Source: Clostridia bacterium
Lineage (GTDB): Bacteria > Bacillota > Clostridia > Christensenellales > Aristaeellaceae
Length of the DNA stretch: 64,000 bases
Direction: 5' to 3'
Assembly (NCBI GenBank): GCA_017543905.1
Contig: JAFYFC010000040.1
Span: forward strand, 1 to 64,000
The notes beneath the pieces are model-generated. The model saw nothing but the letters and a program-made list of their open reading frames with translations. It was not told where the DNA came from and made no database searches. Made by a program: the position numbers and the translations under genes. Within the stretch, counting starts at the first letter, position 1; every line of letters begins with the position of its first letter. Below, in pieces: positions 59,488-64,000 of this stretch.

Positions 59488-61284
59488 TTACTTCTTGGAG
59501 ATAGCGCCGAACTTGCACTTTTCGATGCATGTGCCGCACTTTATGCACTTGGCCTGATCGATGACGTGGGGCTGCTTGACCGTGCCGGTGATGGCGTTGG
59601 CCGGGCAGTTGCGGGCGCACATCGTGCAGCCCTTGCACTTGTCGGGATCGATCACATAGCGCATAAGGTTCTTGCAGACGCCCGCCGGGCAGCGCTTTTC
59701 GTAGATGTGCGCCTCGTATTCGGAGCGGAACTGCTTGATCGTGCTGAGCACGGGGTTCGGAGCGGTCTGGCCGAGTCCGCACAGGGCGCTTGCCTTGATT
59801 GAAGAAGCCAGGTCTTCGAGACGTTCGATGTCGCCGTCTTCGCCTTTGCCGTCGCAGATGCGGTTGAGGATATCGAGCATCCTGCGGGTACCTACACGGC
59901 AGGGAGTGCACTTACCGCAGCTCTCGTCGACCGTGAAGTCGAGGAAGAAGCGCGCGATATCGACCATGCAGTTGTCCTCGTCCATTACGATCATGCCGCC
60001 AGAGCCCATCATGGAGCCCGCCGCGATAAGGTTGTCGTAATCGATGGGAGTGTCGAGCATGGAAGCAGGGAGACAGCCGCCGGAGGGGCCGCCGGTCTGT
60101 ACGGCCTTGAAGGCTTTGCCGTTGGGGCAGCCGCCGCCGATATCGTATATGATCTCGCGCAGGGTGGTGCCCATGGGGATTTCCACGAGGCCGGAGTTGT
60201 TTATTTTGCCGCCGAGGGCGAATATCTTCGTGCCGGAAGACTTTTCGGTGCCCATGGACTTAAACCATTCGGGACCGTTAAGTATGATCTGCGCGATATT
60301 GGCGTAGGTCTCGACGTTGTTGAGTATGGAAGGCTTTTCGAACAGACCCTTTACCGCCGGGAACGGAGGACGGGGTCTCGGCTCGCCGCGCTTGCCTTCG
60401 ATGGAATTCATAAGCGCGGTTTCCTCGCCGCATACGAACGCGCCTGCGCCCAGGCGGATATGAATGTCGAAATTGAAGCCGGTGCCGAAAATGTCGTTGC
60501 CGAGCAGACCGTAATTTCTGGCCTGTTCGATAGCGATCTCAAGGCGTTTTACAGCGATGGGGTATTCTGCGCGGACGTAGATGTAGCCTTCGTCGGAGCC
60601 TATGCAATAGCCCGCGATAGCCATAGCCTCGAGCACGCTGTGGGGATCGCCCTCAAGCACAGAACGATCCATGAACGCGCCGGGGTCGCCCTCGTCCGCG
60701 TTGCAGCACACGTACTTCTTGCCGGTGGAGCCCATTGCGAACTTCCACTTGAGGCCGGTCGGGAAGCCGGCGCCGCCGCGGCCGCGCAGACCGGAGGCAA
60801 GTATGGTTTCCTGAACCTGCTCGCGGGTCATTTCGGTAAGCACCTTCGCAAGCGCCTTATAGCCGTCGAAGGCGATGTATTCGTCGATGTTTTCGGGATC
60901 TATGACGCCGCAGTTGCGCAGCACCACGCGCTTCTGCTTCTGATAGAAGTTGATGTCGTCAAGAGGCTTTATCTGGCGGGTGGTCTCGTCCTCGCTGCCC
61001 TTATACAGCAGGCGGCTGACCACGCGGCCCTTGATAAGATGCTCGGATACGATCTCGTCGATATCCTCAAGCTTTACGTGGCTGTAGAACGCGCCCTCGG
61101 GGTATACGATTACTACGGGGCCCGCCGCGCACAGACCGAAGCAGCCGGTACGTACGAGCTTTATCTCCTTGTCGAGCCCATTCGCTTTAAGCAGCTCCTC
61201 GAAGCGCTCAAACAGCTTCATCGAGCCGGAAGACGAGCAGCCGGTACCGCCGCAGACCAGTATGGTGGAACGGAAAAGGTCCAT
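59488..61284 (-). CDS. hydB: NuoF-like hydrogenase subunit (HydB/HndC), FMN and NADH binding
   Basis: 598 residues. An N-terminal thioredoxin-like [2Fe-2S] domain (CGGTGCSSSG ... CFGLCAAGP, about 11-55) is followed by the NuoF core. The core has the GLRGRGGAGFPTGLKW NADH motif, the FMN-binding GDPGAFMDRSVLEGDPH, and the CGKCTPCRVGTRRM cluster. Two C-terminal [4Fe-4S] motifs (CKGCTMCARNCP, CIKCGTCIEKC) complete it. It exchanges electrons between NAD(P)H and HydA. It is 17 bases before hydA and 15 after hndB, each with a strong ribosome site. Confidence 0.95.
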   Translation of the reverse strand: MDLFRSTILVCGGTGCSSSGSMKLFERFEELLKANGLDKEIKLVRTGCFGLCAAGPVVIVYPEGAFYSHVKLEDIDEIVSEHLIKGRVVSRLLYKGSEDETTRQIKPLDDINFYQKQKRVVLRNCGVIDPENIDEYIAFDGYKALAKVLTEMTREQVQETILASGLRGRGGAGFPTGLKWKFAMGSTGKKYVCCNADEGDPGAFMDRSVLEGDPHSVLEAMAIAGYCIGSDEGYIYVRAEYPIAVKRLEIAIEQARNYGLLGNDIFGTGFNFDIHIRLGAGAFVCGEETALMNSIEGKRGEPRPRPPFPAVKGLFEKPSILNNVETYANIAQIILNGPEWFKSMGTEKSSGTKIFALGGKINNSGLVEIPMGTTLREIIYDIGGGCPNGKAFKAVQTGGPSGGCLPASMLDTPIDYDNLIAAGSMMGSGGMIVMDEDNCMVDIARFFLDFTVDESCGKCTPCRVGTRRMLDILNRICDGKGEDGDIERLEDLASSIKASALCGLGQTAPNPVLSTIKQFRSEYEAHIYEKRCPAGVCKNLMRYVIDPDKCKGCTMCARNCPANAITGTVKQPHVIDQAKCIKCGTCIEKCKFGAISKK

Positions 61285-61299
61285 ATGCTTACCTCCTTG

Positions 61300-61665
61300 T
61301 TATTCCACCTGACCGATGGTATACTCTACCACGGGCTGGCCGTTTACTACGTGGTCGGCTACGATTTTGGGCACCATTTCTGGCTTTACGTTTACGTAAG
61401 TGACCTTATCGTGTCCGGGAGTGGTTATTTCAACAATGGGCTCGAAGCGGCACATACCGATGCAGCCTGTCTGAGCGACAACCACGTCCATCAGATTGCG
61501 CTTGCCTACCTCGTTCAAGAATGCGTTCATTACCGGACGGGCGCCCGCCGCGATTCCGCAGGTAGCCATGCCGACTACGATGCGGGTACCCTCGTGCTCA
61601 CGGCGAAGGTTGACCTTGCTGAGCGTGGCCTGACGGATCTTCTCAAGTTCTGCGATGGATTTCAT
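61300..61665 (-). CDS. hndB: Thioredoxin-like [2Fe-2S] ferredoxin, HndB-like hydrogenase subunit
   Basis: 121 residues. The four ligands appear as MATCGIAAGA (one Cys) and VAQTGCIGMCRFEPIV (two Cys) in the pattern of HndB-type ferredoxins; only three Cys are clear, so cluster binding is slightly uncertain. The C-terminal EITTPGHDKVTYVNVKPEMVPKIVADHVVNGQPV is characteristic. It probably relays electrons in the complex. GGGAGG precedes the ATG. Confidence 0.88.
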   Translation of the reverse strand: MKSIAELEKIRQATLSKVNLRREHEGTRIVVGMATCGIAAGARPVMNAFLNEVGKRNLMDVVVAQTGCIGMCRFEPIVEITTPGHDKVTYVNVKPEMVPKIVADHVVNGQPVVEYTIGQVE

Positions 61666-61683
61666 ATTATTTCCTCCCGATTG

Positions 61684-62238
61684 TTAAGTACTGCTTGCTG
61701 CTTCCTCTATTCCTTCTTTTATATAATCACGTATCCACGCCAGCACGTCGGGCGTGTTGAGCGGCACCTCCGGCCCCAGCATGCCTCTGAGCTCTTCGGT
61801 GTCGAAATCGAAGCCCTGACCGTTCAGTGAATACTCCAGCCTGAATTCGATGCCCTCCGGCGTGCCGTTGACCAGCGTCAGCACGGTTTCGCCGAGATTG
61901 CCCATAGGCGGCAGATCCACGTGCGACGCTTTGAACCTGAGCGTCAGCACAGTGCCCTCGCCGAGCGTGCTGCGAATGTCGAAGGCTCCGTCGCACATCT
62001 CGCACAGCTGCCGTATCATGGGTATGCCCAGCCCGACCTTGCGCGTTTTGCGCGTGGTGGTAAACGGGCTTGAGACCTTTTCGAGCAGCTCCCGGCTCAT
62101 ACCGCAGCCGTCGTCCGTTATCACTATTTCAAGCTCGTCCGAAACGGTGTTTATGCGTATGACGATGCAGATGTGCTTAGCTCCCGCCGTGACCGAATTC
62201 TGAACCAGATCCAGAATGTAGAGGGAAATCTCGTTCAT
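61684..62238 (-). CDS. GHKL ATPase/histidine-kinase-like protein inside the hydrogenase operon
   Basis: 184 residues. The ATP-binding fold is clear: N-box LDLVQNSVTAGAKHI (Asn in QNS), G1 ITDDGCGM, and GLGIPMIRQLCEMCDGAF (G2-like). The last 70 residues add a short beta/alpha extension. There is no dimerisation/phosphorylation helix, membrane segment or sensor. It may be an anti-sigma-type or switch kinase, or may regulate the hydrogenase. The start overlaps the hydC stop by one base (TAATG). Such an ATPase in this position is a known feature of clostridial hyd operons, without an established role. Confidence 0.85.
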   Translation of the reverse strand: MNEISLYILDLVQNSVTAGAKHICIVIRINTVSDELEIVITDDGCGMSRELLEKVSSPFTTTRKTRKVGLGIPMIRQLCEMCDGAFDIRSTLGEGTVLTLRFKASHVDLPPMGNLGETVLTLVNGTPEGIEFRLEYSLNGQGFDFDTEELRGMLGPEVPLNTPDVLAWIRDYIKEGIEEAASST

Positions 62239-62711
62239 TAAGCGTTACGGTATTTGTTTAAGATGCCGGGGATCTGATCCGGCGTCAGGCGGCCATACAC
62301 GTCGTCGTTTATCATCATAACAGGCGCAAGACCGCAGGCGCCGAGGCATCTGGTATCCTTGATCGTGAACTTGCCGTCCTTGCTGGTTTTGCCGACCTTG
62401 GTATCCAGCTCGCTGCACACGCGCTCGAGTATGTTCTTCGAGCCCTTGACGTAGCACGCCGTGCCCAGGCAAACGCCGATTATATAATCTCCTCTGGGCT
62501 CGAGCGCAAACTGAGAGTAGAAGGTGGCGACGCCGTAGACATCGCTGAGCGTGGTGCCCAGGCCCTCGGCTATGCGAATCTGCACGTCCTTCGGTACGTG
62601 GCCGAAAATATCCTGCGCGGACTGCAGCGTGCGCATTACTGCGCCCCTCTGACCCTTATTCGCAGCGATTACCTCGTCCAGCTTGTCATATTTTTCCTGT
62701 GAAATTGCCAT
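62238..62711 (-). CDS. hydC: NuoE-like [2Fe-2S] hydrogenase subunit (HydC/HndA)
   Basis: 157 residues from the ATG at 62711, with AGGAGGAG upstream; a longer in-frame start lacks a ribosome site. The N-terminal helical bundle (GQRGAVMRTLQSAQDIFGHVP) precedes a thioredoxin-like fold with ligands CLGTAC and CLGACG, all four Cys present. It passes electrons between NADH/flavin and the rest of the HydABC complex. First gene of the five-gene operon, with an extended -10 promoter at 62778. Confidence 0.95.
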   Translation of the reverse strand: MAISQEKYDKLDEVIAANKGQRGAVMRTLQSAQDIFGHVPKDVQIRIAEGLGTTLSDVYGVATFYSQFALEPRGDYIIGVCLGTACYVKGSKNILERVCSELDTKVGKTSKDGKFTIKDTRCLGACGLAPVMMINDDVYGRLTPDQIPGILNKYRNA

Positions 62712-62777
62712 AAAGGAATCTCCTCCTGATTTCTGAGCTGCGCACAAACGGACGAGCCGCGCAACTCGTCTCCGAAG

Positions 62778-62806
62778 ATTATATCATATAACACGCCGAT
62801 TTGTAA
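62778..62806 (-). promoter_or_regulatory. Promoter of the hydrogenase operon
   Basis: TGA-TATAAT (extended -10, TATAAT at 62778-62783), 17-base spacer, weak -35 TTACAA (62801-62806) on the minus strand. An inexact palindromic T/A element overlaps the -10 (TTATATGATATAA). A Rex-like operator is not convincing. Confidence 0.65.
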
Positions 62807-62811
62807 GGCAG

Positions 62812-62860
62812 AAAAAACCGTTTGGCGTAAATAAACAAATATTTTACACAAAACGGTTTT
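62812..62860 (-). terminator. Terminator after the membrane protein gene
   Basis: Long hairpin: AAAACCGTTT (62814-62823) with AAACGGTTTT (62851-62860) and inner GTAAATA/TATTTTAC pairing, followed by TTTTTTC on the minus strand. It ends just before the hydrogenase promoter. Confidence 0.75.
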
Positions 62861-62867
62861 CTGTTCG

Positions 62868-63647
62868 TTATCTTGCGGTGTTCTTGCGGTACTTTTTGTC
62901 TCTGCTTTCGCGGCGTTCCCTGCGCAGATTGCGTTTTTTGCTTCTTTCGACGGAGCGCATCTGCGAAAGCTGCGCTAAAAGTCCGATAAGGAACAGCGCG
63001 GCGGCCGTAAGCAGCAGGTAGCCGCCGCTTCCGAATATTCCCAGCGCCGCCGTCATCGCGGCAGCCATCGCGCTGCCCGCGACGACCGTAGTGATGATCA
63101 CGCTTATGTCTACCAGCATGTACGTAATCACGCCTATGCCGATCGCAAACAGTATCGCGGCCAGCACGTACGCGAAAGTCTGTCCGCCGCTCACGGCATT
63201 TGCGATCAGCGCCGGAGTAAGCACGAACGCCATTACCGAAAGCGCGGCATAGCCTGCAAAGTACTGCTTGTAATAAATGAAGCCGACTATCGCGATCAGT
63301 ATGCCCAGCACGATCGGAACTATGTAAGTGAGCAGCGCGTTCGTTTCCGGCAGGCTGCGTGAAAACTCGTCAAGGCCGTTTGTGAAATCACGGCCGTTAA
63401 AGAAACTGTCGAGTATATCCCCCACGTCTTCGAGTTCGGACGCGGAAGCAAGTCTGTCGAAGAGTCTGTCAAGCCCTATAAGCCCGGGAAGCTCTTTGAG
63501 CGAATTGCGCAGCCAGATGATTTCGCCTATCGTCACGCCCAGCGTGAAGCCCGAAATCGCGGCGGCGACGCGCCTGAGTCTGTAGCCAAACAGCAGTATG
63601 GCAAGCGACAGGATGAGAAAGAGTACAGCGAGCACGTCTGAATTCAT
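62868..63647 (-). CDS. Membrane protein, TMEM198/DUF4203-like, function unknown
   Basis: 259 residues with about seven hydrophobic segments and a charged stretch at about 50-100 after the second. The GFTLGVTIGEIIWL segment and the later run of Gly/Ala-rich helices resemble the TM7S3/TM198-type family, known only as membrane proteins. The last 35 residues are strongly basic (RSKKRNLRRERRESRDKKYR) and probably cytoplasmic. AGGAAAGG precedes the start. No partner gene suggests a role. Confidence 0.75.
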   Translation of the reverse strand: MNSDVLAVLFLILSLAILLFGYRLRRVAAAISGFTLGVTIGEIIWLRNSLKELPGLIGLDRLFDRLASASELEDVGDILDSFFNGRDFTNGLDEFSRSLPETNALLTYIVPIVLGILIAIVGFIYYKQYFAGYAALSVMAFVLTPALIANAVSGGQTFAYVLAAILFAIGIGVITYMLVDISVIITTVVAGSAMAAAMTAALGIFGSGGYLLLTAAALFLIGLLAQLSQMRSVERSKKRNLRRERRESRDKKYRKNTAR

Positions 63648-63695
63648 ACGATCAATCCTTTCCTGAATTAAGATTCAATATATTTTGCCGCGCAG

Positions 63696-64000
63696 TCATG
63701 CGCGCAGCATATTTGTCCAGCGTTCAAGCGAGATGTGCGCGGGCTTTAAGGAGGTGTCGGTGAGGCGCTTAATCTTTTTCTGGATAAACGCGCCTGAGCG
63801 CATCGCAGATACGTAACGTGCAGCGCCGTCTGCTATCAGCAGCTCGCGCCCGTTGAATACGAGCTCCACCGGTTCGGTTTTGCCTTCAGTTCCGGCAGAT
63901 GACCCGATTTCCGCTTCTGTCGGCACGCCGCAGTCCCTGCACGGTCTGTAAACACCGCCCAAACGAACCTCGTTCTCGAGCAGACAGTTCACGGCGTCGG
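63696..64000 (-). CDS. 3' end of an unrecognised gene, truncated by the window
   Basis: About 100 residues are visible to the TGA-type stop at 63696. The reading frame is open to the right edge; a GTG at 63990-63992 is a possible but unsupported start. Features are CxxC in YRPCRDCGV, a Ser/Glu-rich stretch, VELVFNGRELLIADGAARYVSAM, and a basic end (QKKIKRLTDTSLKPAHISLERW). I cannot assign a family. Confidence 0.55.
   Translation of the reverse strand, partial: DAVNCLLENEVRLGGVYRPCRDCGVPTEAEIGSSAGTEGKTEPVELVFNGRELLIADGAARYVSAMRSGAFIQKKIKRLTDTSLKPAHISLERWTNMLRA

Noticed and set aside
57473..61830. Long plus-strand open frames opposite the hydrogenase genes
   Set aside because: They are mirror images of HydA and HydB codon bias without family similarity or ribosome sites.
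62778..62806. Rex operator at the hydrogenase promoter
   Set aside because: No TTGTGAANNNNTTCACAA-like palindrome is present; only a short A/T-rich imperfect repeat.

Overview
The window looks like a piece of chromosome from an anaerobic, low-biosynthetic-complexity Clostridia-type Firmicute, probably of gut or rumen origin. The evidence is a phenylalanine T-box leader on pheST, a Gram-positive-type PolC, the IreB/RuvX/DUF1292 trio, an ECF vitamin-transporter core next to truA, an IMP dehydrogenase of the ~500-residue clostridial form, a multi-subunit [FeFe] hydrogenase operon, and several large secreted proteins built from Ig-like and W/C-rich modules. G+C is moderately high, and most genes are on the minus strand. 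I saw no insertion sequence, prophage gene, CRISPR array or rRNA. Genus-level placement is not possible from this sequence alone.

Layout. 1-2.2 kb: the start of a CobW/G3E metal-chaperone GTPase with a very long His/Asp/Glu repeat tail, and a secreted SH3-NlpC/P60 protein whose catalytic Cys is replaced. 2.2-5.9 kb: pheST behind a T-box. 5.9-7.1 kb: ireB-ruvX-DUF1292. 7.1-9.1 kb: a two-gene operon of a serine-palmitoyltransferase-like enzyme and a short-chain dehydrogenase, a candidate sphingoid-base pathway. 9.1-13.8 kb: a 1541-residue secreted protein with caspase-like, carboxypeptidase-regulatory-like, von Willebrand A and discoidin-like parts. 13.9-17.3 kb (plus strand): a SPOUT rRNA methyltransferase, a Gfo/Idh/MocA oxidoreductase and a secreted Cys-module protein.

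17.3-28.6 kb is one long minus-strand operon driven from a good promoter before frr: frr, a small PASTA-like gene, uppS, dxr, rseP, a PHP phosphatase, ispG, polC and a secreted protein. Genes overlap by a few bases almost throughout. It joins translation recycling, isoprenoid and undecaprenyl synthesis, membrane proteolysis and replication; cdsA, usual in this cluster, is absent. 28.7-29.25 kb holds five tRNA genes (Val, Asp, Phe, Gly, Cys) with a consensus promoter and a strong terminator.

29.3-35.9 kb carries cell-surface genes: a secreted FN3/WxxW-repeat protein, a phosphodiester glycosidase with a membrane partner, a free methionine-R-sulfoxide reductase, a polysaccharide deacetylase and a 56-residue coiled-coil ORF. 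35.9-42.6 kb: a K+-dependent-type membrane pyrophosphatase, a phosphoribosyltransferase, and ecfA1-ecfA2-ecfT-truA-ybaK. 42.7-54.7 kb: an (alpha/alpha)6-type glycosidase and a 3558-residue acidic, Ig-like (BIG2) repeat surface protein. 54.8-57.6 kb (plus strand): an orphan radical SAM enzyme and guaB. 57.7-62.8 kb: the hydrogenase operon hydC-ATPase-hndB-hydB-hydA, probably electron-bifurcating and so linking NADH and ferredoxin reoxidation to H2. The window ends with a membrane protein and the 3' part of an unrecognised gene. No gene-free stretch exceeds about 300 bases.
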